38,791 bases of DNA from Candidatus Cloacimonas sp. (GTDB lineage: Bacteria > Cloacimonadota > Cloacimonadia > Cloacimonadales > Cloacimonadaceae): assembly GCA_035403355.1 (NCBI GenBank), contig DAONFA010000025.1:1-38791 (forward strand), given 5' to 3'. A program made the position numbers and the translations under genes. Shown here piece by piece: positions 23,261 through 33,900 of this stretch. Position 1 is the first letter of the stretch. Every line of letters starts with the position of its first letter. The notes below the pieces were generated by a model. It saw only the letters and a program-made list of their open reading frames with translations, was not told the origin of the DNA and made no database searches.

Positions 23261-25668
23261 TTATTTCCCATCCTGCAAAAAATGGATATCAGGAAAAGCT
23301 TTTGGTAGATCATTTAGCTGAAGTAGCTTCTAATGCTAAAGAGATGATCCAAAAGCTTTCCCTGAATTTAAATACGACAACTAAAGATAAGATAGCTTCT
23401 GTTGCTGAAAAAATTGGTATAATGCATGATTTAGGGAAAGCATCTTCTTATTTCCAAAACTATATCCGGGGTGGAAAACAAAATAACTTAAGCCATCATA
23501 GTTTTATCTCGGCAGTTATAACATATTTTAATTTTAACTCCTGGAACGAATTTTCCTTTTTTGCTCCCCTTGCCTTTAAATGTGTGCAAAAACATCATAG
23601 TAACTTAAGTTCTTTTTATAGTGAAGGACTGGATAATGCAGCTCTTATCAATGAGACGCTTACAATCTATAAAAGTGTATTGGACAACATAAATAACGAT
23701 GTTGGACTAACAAAACTCCTACAAAAGCACAATATCAGCTTGCCGGATTTGTCTTATAGTTCTTTTCAGCTTTTGAATGATAATTTGGATGATTTTTCTC
23801 TTACTTATTCTCCAGCCAATATTGATGATACAATAGAATCATTTCTTATTCAAAATCTATTATTCTCCGTCCTTATAGATGCCGATAAACATAATGCAGC
23901 AGGGAAAGAATATGTATATTTGGATAAGCTTAATCCTAAACTTTGCTATTCACCCGCAAAGTTAATTGCCGAAAAGAATAAGAAACAGGGAGCTTTAAAT
24001 CCCTTAAGAAATCAATTTATTGCTAATATCCAAGAAAATCTTAGCATTGAACTCTCTCAGAAATTATATACTCTAACTGCTCCAACCGGAAGCGGAAAAA
24101 CATTTGCTTGCATGGAATTTACTAATTGCATTCAAAACCTTGAGGATGCTTCCCGCAGAGTTATTTATTGCCTCCCCTATACTTCTATTATAGACCAAAA
24201 TTATAAAGAATTTGAAAGTGTGTTACATTCTAACCTCTCTGAGCAAGCTACTTTAGATTACAGATTTATAGTAAAACATCATCATTTGGTAGATTATTCT
24301 ACAGTTACAAAAGCTGAGCCAACATACAATTTGGATGAATTGCAAAAAGATACCTTGTCTATTGAATCCTGGGAATCTGCTTGCGTTATTTCTACATTTG
24401 TGCAATTGTTTCATTCCTTAATTGGCAATAGAAACGGGATGCTCCGTAAGCTGCATAATATTATTAATTCTATAATTCTTCTGGATGAAGTCCAAAACTT
24501 GCCTGCAGATTATTATCCCTTACTAAGAGTTCTATTTAAGGTGCTTGCGGAAAGATTTGATACTTTTATATTGTCTTGTTCTGCCACTCAACCCTATTTA
24601 TTTCCTCAGGATACATATATAGAATTATGTCAGAAAGAACTTTTCTCAGTTCCCGATTTTAATCGTGTAAAACTTAATATTAATCTAAAGGAACAAACTT
24701 TAGATGAGTTTTGCCAGAATTACCTGGTGCTTGGAGATTCCAAGAGTATTTTAATTGTTATGAATACCAAACGCTCAGCTCTTGCTATTTATGATTTTCT
24801 TTTATCTAATTATAGTTCATCTTATCAAGTTTTCTGTTTAACAACCCTGCATATTCCTTTGCACCGTCAGGAAATTATAGAAAAAATTGGTAGTATCATT
24901 AAGGAAGAAAAGACAAAAGTAGCTTTGGTCTCTACTCAATTGATTGAAGCAGGTGTGGACATAAGTTTTCAAAAGGTATATCGTGATTTTGGCCCTTTAG
25001 ATAGTATTATCCAGGTTGCAGGTAGATGTAATAGACACAATGAATTAGGTGAACTTGGCGGAGAAATGTTTTTGGTCAATTTACAAAAAGATGGTAAGTT
25101 TCTTAGCCGCTATGTATATGATAAATATCTATTATCTAAAACAAAAGAGTGTCTTGAAGGTTACACCTCCTTAGAAAGTTATCAGTTTCCTGGTATTGTA
25201 GATAACTATTATCAAAAGCTTGATGTTGGTGCAAAAGGAGAAGCTATATTAAAAGCTATCTCCGTTCTAAATTACGATCAAAACATTAAAAATCAAATAC
25301 CCATTGCTGATTTTAAAATCATTACCGATAATTATGCTACTGAGACGATCTATATTCTTTGTGATGATACATCTACTAAAGCAATTTCATCTATAATAAG
25401 TAAATTAGAATACATTAAGCAGAATGAGCTTACAAAGGAGGAATTACAAAAAACAAAAACAGCTCTGGAAAAAGAATATCATTCTTTGAACTCATATCAA
25501 ATAAATCTTTCCCTCAATGAACTTAACGCTATCTATGATGAATATAAGGTGAAGAAACTTAATGACCATATCTATTACATTGAGAACGAATTTGTTAATG
25601 AATTTTACGAATTCACAACTGGCTTTAAACTATATTCTACAGCTAAATCAAGCTGTCTTGCTTTCTGA
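23257..25668 (+). CDS. cas3: CRISPR-associated helicase-nuclease Cas3
   Basis: The effector nuclease-helicase that unwinds and degrades DNA marked by Cascade. The N-terminal HD nuclease is intact: H19 (VDHL), HD at 57-58 (IMHDLGK), and the HH pairs at 80-81 (SHHSF) and 113-114 (KHHSN). The superfamily 2 helicase motifs follow in order: Walker A APTGSGKT at 275-282, DEVQ at 410-413 (DEAD-box position), SAT at 442-444, then VSTQLIEAGVDI and the motif VI segment VAGRCNRHNELG. HD and helicase are fused, as is usual in I-B. At 803 residues it is full length. Its stop overlaps the cas1 ATG by one base. Confidence 0.95.
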   Translation: MIISHPAKNGYQEKLLVDHLAEVASNAKEMIQKLSLNLNTTTKDKIASVAEKIGIMHDLGKASSYFQNYIRGGKQNNLSHHSFISAVITYFNFNSWNEFSFFAPLAFKCVQKHHSNLSSFYSEGLDNAALINETLTIYKSVLDNINNDVGLTKLLQKHNISLPDLSYSSFQLLNDNLDDFSLTYSPANIDDTIESFLIQNLLFSVLIDADKHNAAGKEYVYLDKLNPKLCYSPAKLIAEKNKKQGALNPLRNQFIANIQENLSIELSQKLYTLTAPTGSGKTFACMEFTNCIQNLEDASRRVIYCLPYTSIIDQNYKEFESVLHSNLSEQATLDYRFIVKHHHLVDYSTVTKAEPTYNLDELQKDTLSIESWESACVISTFVQLFHSLIGNRNGMLRKLHNIINSIILLDEVQNLPADYYPLLRVLFKVLAERFDTFILSCSATQPYLFPQDTYIELCQKELFSVPDFNRVKLNINLKEQTLDEFCQNYLVLGDSKSILIVMNTKRSALAIYDFLLSNYSSSYQVFCLTTLHIPLHRQEIIEKIGSIIKEEKTKVALVSTQLIEAGVDISFQKVYRDFGPLDSIIQVAGRCNRHNELGELGGEMFLVNLQKDGKFLSRYVYDKYLLSKTKECLEGYTSLESYQFPGIVDNYYQKLDVGAKGEAILKAISVLNYDQNIKNQIPIADFKIITDNYATETIYILCDDTSTKAISSIISKLEYIKQNELTKEELQKTKTALEKEYHSLNSYQINLSLNELNAIYDEYKVKKLNDHIYYIENEFVNEFYEFTTGFKLYSTAKSSCLAF

Positions 25669-26726
25669 TGGAAGTCCATTTAAATACCTACGGTAGTTAC
25701 TTACGCAAAAAAGATGATATGTTTGAATTGAGCATTGAGGACAGGAAAACCAAGCTCTCTCCGGAAAAGATATCTTCCATTGTAATTTCCAATGCTGCCA
25801 TTATAACTACGGATGCTATTCAATTAGCGATGGATTATAATATAGATATTGTTTTTTTGGATAAATATGGAAATCCTTATGGCAGAATTTGGTTTCCCAA
25901 GATTGGCAGCACTGTTTTAATTCGGAGAAGGCAGCTGGAAATGTTATCTGATAATGTAGGTTTACAATTCATCAAAAACTGGGTTGCCATTAAAATAATG
26001 AATCAGTATCGTTTTGTGCAGCGCTTGCTTTCCAAGCGGGATTGTGATAAAAGCTGCTTTCAAACCCGGATGCAAAATATGCAGGAGGCAGCTATTAGTA
26101 TAATGCAGGCAGAAGGTAATTTGGAAGAACTTTCCGGTTCTTTTATGGGTTGGGAAGGAGGTGCTTCCAAAAATTACTTTTCTCTTCTGGCAGAGCTTAT
26201 TCCGGATGCTTATGAATTTGCAGGCAGAAGTTCGCGTCCTGCTAAAGATGCTTTCAATGCTATGCTTAATTATGGCTATGGTATGCTTTATTCCAAAGTG
26301 GAGAGAGCTTTAATTATTGCCGGTCTTGATCCCTATTTGGGTATTTTACATAGTGATAATTACAATAAGAAGTCCTTTGTCTTTGATTTTATAGAGCCCT
26401 ATCGTATTTTGGTGGATGAGCCGGTATTCTATATTTTTTCCCGGCATAAATTTTCTCCGGAATTCATAGAGCCGGTTCATCAAGGTGTGTTACTTAGCAC
26501 TGCAGGAAAAAAGTTCCTGGCTCCTTTGCTGCTGGAACATTTTGATGAAATTATCCGGTATCATAATAAAAACCGTAAACGCATTGATATGCTTCAAACC
26601 GATGCTCACGCCTTTGCCAATTTCTTAATTGATAAAAGAGAAAACTATCTTGAGACCTCTATAAACAGGAAATTGCAGAATTTCCTGAATAGCAATTTTG
26701 AGGACAATGGAGACGAAAAATGTTAA
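25668..26726 (+). CDS. cas1: CRISPR integrase Cas1
   Basis: The integrase subunit that inserts new spacers at the leader end of the array. The three metal-binding residues are visible: E163 in GWEGGASKNYF, H228 in GILHSDN, and D240/E243 in FDFIEPYR. The N-terminal beta domain begins EVHLNTYGSYLRKKDD and includes DIVFLDKYGNPYGRI. At 352 residues the length is as expected. It overlaps cas3 by 1 bp and cas2 by 7 bp, so the adaptation genes are on the same transcript as the effector genes. Confidence 0.97.
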   Translation: MEVHLNTYGSYLRKKDDMFELSIEDRKTKLSPEKISSIVISNAAIITTDAIQLAMDYNIDIVFLDKYGNPYGRIWFPKIGSTVLIRRRQLEMLSDNVGLQFIKNWVAIKIMNQYRFVQRLLSKRDCDKSCFQTRMQNMQEAAISIMQAEGNLEELSGSFMGWEGGASKNYFSLLAELIPDAYEFAGRSSRPAKDAFNAMLNYGYGMLYSKVERALIIAGLDPYLGILHSDNYNKKSFVFDFIEPYRILVDEPVFYIFSRHKFSPEFIEPVHQGVLLSTAGKKFLAPLLLEHFDEIIRYHNKNRKRIDMLQTDAHAFANFLIDKRENYLETSINRKLQNFLNSNFEDNGDEKC

Positions 26727-27010
26727 CCTGGGTGATGTATGATATCGTTAAAGACAAAATTCGGAATAAAGTTTCCAAATGCTGTGAACAAGCCGGTATT
26801 TATAGAGTTCAATACTCTGTTTTCTTGGGGGAAATGAGCCGCACCAAATGCAAAGAATTAACCTGCAAGATAGAGGATTTAATCAATCCTGAAATTGACC
26901 GGGTTTATATTTTCCCGATGTGCAATGAGGATTTTAAAAGCTGTCATTTGCTTGGCCAGGCATTTGATCCTGAACTTATTACGAATGAAATTAAGGCATT
27001 TTTTCTGTGA
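26720..27010 (+). CDS. cas2: CRISPR adaptation protein Cas2
   Basis: The central dimer of the Cas1-Cas2 integrase. The short 96-residue ferredoxin-like protein carries the VMYDIVKDKIRNKV signature with the conserved Asp at residue 8. It also has YRVQYSVFLGEM, the usual second strand-turn region, and ends normally. The ribosome site GGAG lies upstream within cas1. Its stop overlaps the GTG start of cas4. Confidence 0.95.
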   Translation: MLTWVMYDIVKDKIRNKVSKCCEQAGIYRVQYSVFLGEMSRTKCKELTCKIEDLINPEIDRVYIFPMCNEDFKSCHLLGQAFDPELITNEIKAFFL

Positions 27011-27597
27011 TAGATTTTCAGTTTATTACCCCTTCCGAAGTGATGGAATATCTCTTCTGCCCGAGATTTGTTTATTTTATGAATGTATTGAAGATTGAGC
27101 AACATGAACACAGAAGAACTCTCGTAAATAAAGGAAGAGATATCCATAAACTGAAAATGGTTCAAAATAAGGACTATTTGCGTAAAAAAGCCGGTGCTGT
27201 TGATAAACTTACCGATGTCTATCTTTCTTCCGATAAACTGAAACTGGTAGGAAAAATTGATGAAGTTCTTTTTCTTGAAGATGGTAGCGCTGCTCCTCTT
27301 GATTATAAATATGCGTTTTGGGAAAATAAGATCTATAAGACCCTTAAATATCAGCAAGTTCTATATGCGCTTCTTATAATGGAAAATTTTCAAGTTCCTG
27401 TTAATAAGGCATATATTATCTATACCAGGTCTCAAAATCATTTGGAAGAATTAGCTGTTACCCCAAAAATGCTGGATAAAGCTAAACTTACTCTTGACGA
27501 GATTTTCAAGATAATAAATATGGAAATATATCCTAAACCCGCAAAGGCAAAAAGAAAATGCTCGGACTGCACTTATCGGAATTTGTGTGCTACTTGA
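27007..27597 (+). CDS. cas4: CRISPR adaptation nuclease Cas4, placed after cas2
   Basis: An iron-sulfur RecB-like nuclease that trims prespacers and selects PAM-bearing ends. The four iron-sulfur cysteines are C18 (EYLFCPR), C185, C188 and C194 (CSDCTYRNLC). The nuclease residues are H47 (RDIHKLK), D85 (GKIDEV), and D99 and K101 (PLDYKY). The GTG at 27007 is preferred because the family's N-terminal motif ITPSEVMEYLFCPR begins right after it; the next ATG would cut that motif. At 196 residues the length is normal. In most I-B loci the order is cas4-cas1-cas2. Here cas4 is last and nearest the leader. Confidence 0.92.
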   Translation: MIDFQFITPSEVMEYLFCPRFVYFMNVLKIEQHEHRRTLVNKGRDIHKLKMVQNKDYLRKKAGAVDKLTDVYLSSDKLKLVGKIDEVLFLEDGSAAPLDYKYAFWENKIYKTLKYQQVLYALLIMENFQVPVNKAYIIYTRSQNHLEELAVTPKMLDKAKLTLDEIFKIINMEIYPKPAKAKRKCSDCTYRNLCAT

Positions 27598-27960
27598 TAT
27601 AATGAGTGTTAAAAAATCTTTCTTTGCCTTTAGAGAAAAGGACTATAATATATAGTGTGTAGCTGCAAATTCTGTAGAAGAATAAAGTAAAAAATGAAAT
27701 GCTACTTTTGCATTGAAAAAAACTATTATAAGCAGTTCAATGTGTATTTTTGCTGGATGCTGCTTCTTGAACCCCGAGAAGGATTTATTGCTTTTTCAGC
27801 ATTTTTTTGCTCTTTTACTGGTGTATAAAGTGTTTGTGCCTGCCCGAAAGAACTTTTTGGCTCTTTCAGGAACTGGTTTTAGTGTCGTAAGAATGAATTT
27901 TGAGATTCTGAAAAACCAGTGTAATGCTTTTATTTGTGTGGCACTTATAGCAAAAGATGG
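27598..27960 (+). promoter_or_regulatory. CRISPR leader
   Basis: 363 bp of AT-rich DNA with T-runs between the cas4 stop and the first repeat. It is expected to carry the array promoter and the signals that direct Cas1-Cas2 to the first repeat. TATAAT near 27646 is a candidate -10 box without a convincing -35. An inverted repeat (27872-27920) lies about 40 bp before the first repeat. A frame running through it into the array (27713-28057) is not taken as a gene. Leader position is deduced from its cas-proximal location and from the repeat orientation ending in ATTGAAAC. Confidence 0.75.
27872..27920. repeat. 9-bp inverted repeat in the CRISPR leader
   Basis: ACTGGTTTT (27872-27880) is the exact reverse complement of AAAACCAGT (27912-27920), with 31 nt between. 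The right arm ends 40 bp before the first repeat. This places it where leader-binding or anchoring sites for spacer integration are found in other systems. Confidence 0.6.
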
Positions 27961-30900
27961 ATTTTTATCCTACTATCCATTAAAACAAGGATTGAAACAA
28001 TCCGGAATGAAGTCGTCAATGAGTCCTGATATGAATTTTTATCCTACTATCCATTAAAACAAGGATTGAAACAGTTTAAAGTTTGTTTTTTATTCGCATC
28101 AATTTCAAATTTTTATCCTACTATCCATTAAAACAAGGATTGAAACAGCTAAATGAAGAAATTACCAAAAAAGTCGTCAATGCTATTTTTATCCTACTAT
28201 CCATTAAAACAAGGATTGAAACAGCCGTTTTAAGCACTTTTATGCTGAACCAGTATAATTTTTATCCTACTATCCATTAAAACAAGGATTGAAACAATGC
28301 CTGTTTTATCTTCAACTGCTCCTATGCATATTATTTTTATCCTACTATCCATTAAAACAAGGATTGAAACATATTGAAATCAATATCTTCTGGTAATCGT
28401 TGCGAATATTTTTATCCTACTATCCATTAAAACAAGGATTGAAACATTGTCGTAGGGATTCAATGTAAATGCTTCGCTTATCCTATTTTTATCCTACTAT
28501 CCATTAAAACAAGGATTGAAACTCCAGAAGTTTGAATGCGATAGAAATGATTTCCTACAATTTTTATCCTACTATCCATTAAAACAAGGATTGAAACACT
28601 CATCTTCGCCAATAGCATTGCTGTTCCATCTGATTTTTATCCTACTATCCATTAAAACAAGGATTGAAACAGGAACAATTCCTTCTCCGATTTCTCTAAA
28701 AGCAGATTTTTATCCTACTATCCATTAAAACAAGGATTGAAACCTTTTCGGGAAGCAGATTCCCGATTTGCACTCGAAGTATTTTTATCCTACTATCCAT
28801 TAAAACAAGGATTGAAACAGATACTGGATGGAATGAGACTTACCGTGACCTGTCTATTTTTATCCTACTATCCATTAAAACAAGGATTGAAACTCCAAGA
28901 TTTCCTTGATAGCCATTTGTTTTTACCTGTATTTTTATCCTACTATCCATTAAAACAAGGATTGAAACAAATTGACTGTATCTATGTGGCTTGACAACAA
29001 CGGATTTTTATCCTACTATCCATTAAAACAAGGATTGAAACAATCTTACGACGGAAAAACCGCAAAAACACTTACCAAATTTTTATCCTACTATCCATTA
29101 AAACAAGGATTGAAACCTTCTATTTCTGGTTCAATAAACTTCCCCTTCAATCATTTTTATCCTACTATCCATTAAAACAAGGATTGAAACGCTACTCCAT
29201 TACTTACAACTGCGTCATAATAAGCCATTTTTATCCTACTATCCATTAAAACAAGGATTGAAACATTGATGAATTGATACTGCTTCGTAATGAAACCAAT
29301 CCATTTTTATCCTACTATCCATTAAAACAAGGATTGAAACGGAAAAACTATCCTGTTAAAATTGACTGTATCTATGTATTTTTATCCTACTATCCATTAA
29401 AACAAGGATTGAAACTGCATAAATTCAGCCTCCTTATAATTGCCATAAAACTATTTTTATCCTACTATCCATTAAAACAAGGATTGAAACCTTGGAAAAC
29501 AAGCTAGCATATTACGAAAGCTTTGTATTTTTATCCTACTATCCATTAAAACAAGGATTGAAACATAGCAACTAAGGCTCTGAATGTTTTGCCCTGAATC
29601 TATTTTTATCCTACTATCCATTAAAACAAGGATTGAAACAGCTAAATGAAGAAATTACCAAAAAAGTCGTCAATGCTATTTTTATCCTACTATCCATTAA
29701 AACAAGGATTGAAACGTATCTCACTCGCTGATCCGCTTCTGGGAATGACTCGATTTTTATCCTACTATCCATTAAAACAAGGATTGAAACCTGGTCAAGC
29801 AATTGACCACAAACCTGAGCTCGTCATTTTTATCCTACTATCCATTAAAACAAGGATTGAAACTATCTGTTTTCTGAGCCTTGCATTCATAAGACTCAAT
29901 TTTTATCCTACTATCCATTAAAACAAGGATTGAAACATTTAATCTGAAAAAAAGCTAAATACATAGATAAAAATTTTTATCCTACTATCCATTAAAACAA
30001 GGATTGAAACTTCTTCATTCAGCTCAGGCTGTTTATTGCTTTTTTATTTTTATCCTACTATCCATTAAAACAAGGATTGAAACAACATTGAGTAAAAGCT
30101 GCCGTTAATAGCAACTAAGGATTTTTATCCTACTATCCATTAAAACAAGGATTGAAACAGGACAGTAATAGGATTAGGATTATTGGAGAGGATAAATTTT
30201 TATCCTACTATCCATTAAAACAAGGATTGAAACAGGACAGTAATAGGATTAGGATTATTGGAGAGGATAATTTTTATCCTACTATCCATTAAAACAAGGA
30301 TTGAAACGCAGGCTCATCGGGATAAAACTTCTCATTCCAAATTCATTTTTATCCTACTATCCATTAAAACAAGGATTGAAACCAATGAGTAACACAAAAA
30401 AGAAAATTGCTGCTGGTCATTTTTATCCTACTATCCATTAAAACAAGGATTGAAACTCAAAAAATAGAGGACAAATGGTTTTAATTTGTCCTCATTTTTA
30501 TCCTACTATCCATTAAAACAAGGATTGAAACTCGGCTCTGGCACCACAATGGTAGCGTGTCACCAGCATTTTTATCCTACTATCCATTAAAACAAGGATT
30601 GAAACCATCTATCTCCGGCATATCAAGCCCAAGTTCATCAAATTTTTATCCTACTATCCATTAAAACAAGGATTGAAACACATTATTCCTGCTATCCCAA
30701 TAATTGTCTCCGAGATTTTTATCCTACTATCCATTAAAACAAGGATTGAAACGTGCTTCTGCCTTGCTTTGCTCTATTATATTCATTAAATTTTTATCCT
30801 ACTATCCATTAAAACAAGGATTGAAACTGATGTATCAAGTAGCAAAAGCAGTAAAAGAGCAGTATTTTTATCCTACTATCCATTAAAACAAGGATTGAAA

Positions 30901-33900
30901 CCCGGGTATCTTTTCTGCATTTCTTCTTTTGTATATTCATTTTTATCCTACTATCCATTAAAACAAGGATTGAAACTATGCTTATCTCGGGAAAAAGCAT
31001 AATATGCCTGTATGATTTTTATCCTACTATCCATTAAAACAAGGATTGAAACTGTCTCATTGAACATCACTCCAGCTCGCCTTAATCGAATTTTTATCCT
31101 ACTATCCATTAAAACAAGGATTGAAACATTCAAAATCTATAGCAAAGACCCCCTGCGCAACTAAATTTTTATCCTACTATCCATTAAAACAAGGATTGAA
31201 ACAAACTATCTTAGCCATATTATGCGTCCCATGGCATGATTTTTATCCTACTATCCATTAAAACAAGGATTGAAACCAGGGATAGATCATCGGGGAAAAG
31301 GTCTTACAGTGATTTTTATCCTACTATCCATTAAAACAAGGATTGAAACAATGCGGAGATCAATATAGCGATTACGGTCTGTAGTCATTTTTATCCTACT
31401 ATCCATTAAAACAAGGATTGAAACTACAGTAATATTAGTGCCCAAGAAACAGGCTGAAAGATTTTTATCCTACTATCCATTAAAACAAGGATTGAAACAT
31501 GTTTTGATTATCTGTATCCGGTTTAATTTCCGGATTTTTATCCTACTATCCATTAAAACAAGGATTGAAACTCCCGGTGTAGTAGAAGTAATAGTAAGGA
31601 AAAACAATTTTTATCCTACTATCCATTAAAACAAGGATTGAAACCATCAATATACACAAAATAAAGGTCAAGCATAATGCTATTTTTATCCTACTATCCA
31701 TTAAAACAAGGATTGAAACACAAATAATTAATGCTGATTATATTGTCTATATGAAAATTTTTATCCTACTATCCATTAAAACAAGGATTGAAACAGAAAT
31801 ATAATAAACCTAAACAAAATCAAAGAAAATGATTTTTATCCTACTATCCATTAAAACAAGGATTGAAACTTTTCATCAGAAGAAAAAGATAATGTAATGA
31901 AAAAAAATTTTTATCCTACTATCCATTAAAACAAGGATTGAAACGAGAAAGAAACTGATGCCTACATTATTCCGATTTACCAAATTTTTATCCTACTATC
32001 CATTAAAACAAGGATTGAAACCAAGAACGGTCTATCAATAATGTAATAGTTTACACCATTTTTATCCTACTATCCATTAAAACAAGGATTGAAACATCAA
32101 AGAGAATATTCGCAATGGCAAGACTTTGATATTTTTATCCTACTATCCATTAAAACAAGGATTGAAACATTGAAAGTTCCAAGACCCAGATCACGATAAA
32201 TCAAATTTTTATCCTACTATCCATTAAAACAAGGATTGAAACAGGGCGTGGCAACAGATGCAAGCAATAATCCTATCAATTTTTATCCTACTATCCATTA
32301 AAACAAGGATTGAAACTCAATCTTTTGCTACTCTCTGCACAGAAGGATTCCCATTTTTATCCTACTATCCATTAAAACAAGGATTGAAACTATGCGACAC
32401 GAAGTTGACGGCAAAACTCAAATCAATTTTTATCCTACTATCCATTAAAACAAGGATTGAAACATGTTCATTATAACCTCTTGTGCATAAAATAATCAAT
32501 ATTTTTATCCTACTATCCATTAAAACAAGGATTGAAACCAAGCGTGGCAGAAGATGCTATGAAGCAGATTACTATTTTTATCCTACTATCCATTAAAACA
32601 AGGATTGAAACATATCAACTCCGATTTCATCCATTGGATTATTTTCATTTTTATCCTACTATCCATTAAAACAAGGATTGAAACGCCCCAAAAGCGGGTC
32701 TGCAAGAGAAATGCCAAGAATTTTTATCCTACTATCCATTAAAACAAGGATTGAAACCAAATCTTGAATATACATCCCCAGTGAACCAACTGCATTTTTA
32801 TCCTACTATCCATTAAAACAAGGATTGAAACATGAAACATTGCCTGAAGCAATATCTCATAATCCAGATTTTTATCCTACTATCCATTAAAACAAGGATT
32901 GAAACAATACAGGTGAATTATATTTGAACTCAATCATCTTGATTTTTATCCTACTATCCATTAAAACAAGGATTGAAACGTGATTGATATCAATCCCGCT
33001 TCGAGTGCGTTTCACTATTTTTATCCTACTATCCATTAAAACAAGGATTGAAACTCCGGGAATCCTTCTGTGCAGAGAGTAGCAAAAGATATTTTTATCC
33101 TACTATCCATTAAAACAAGGATTGAAACTTCAAGGCGTTACTGACGGCACTTTCACATTATCGGGATTTTTATCCTACTATCCATTAAAACAAGGATTGA
33201 AACCACCTATAGTAGGTCTGATTTCCAGAGTAGCACCCGATTTTTATCCTACTATCCATTAAAACAAGGATTGAAACCGTCCACTTTTTGAGGTATAATT
33301 CCTTCTCCGATTTCATTTTTATCCTACTATCCATTAAAACAAGGATTGAAACAGAGTTTCATCGGTTTCAACATCAGCCAAGATGTCATTTTTATCCTAC
33401 TATCCATTAAAACAAGGATTGAAACTATATATCCTTGAAGGTTGCCGGGTATCTTTTTTGCATTTTTATCCTACTATCCATTAAAACAAGGATTGAAACC
33501 CTACAATGACAATGACTACAAATTCAAGCAATAAAATTTTTATCCTACTATCCATTAAAACAAGGATTGAAACCTTTCTAATTTCTTAATTTCAAAATCA
33601 ATAGCTAAAAATTTTTATCCTACTATCCATTAAAACAAGGATTGAAACATCTGTCTGCTTCGCCAAAACTACCGGCATAAAGTAATTTTTATCCTACTAT
33701 CCATTAAAACAAGGATTGAAACTCAAACAAATCAGTAATGGCAGATATGATATTATCAATTTTTATCCTACTATCCATTAAAACAAGGATTGAAACCAAA
33801 AGAATTTTCGCTAAATTGGCAGAATTATGCTTTATTTTTATCCTACTATCCATTAAAACAAGGATTGAAACGGACAAGTAATAGCGCAGAGAAGTGGCTC

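Noticed and set aside
27713..28057. 114-residue plus-strand frame across the leader
   Set aside because: It runs from leader into repeats and ends in repeat-coded residues, with no family features.
28742..33016. Possible opposite-strand relation of spacers 11 and 68
   Set aside because: They share only CTTCGAGTGC in reverse orientation, which is too short to separate from chance.
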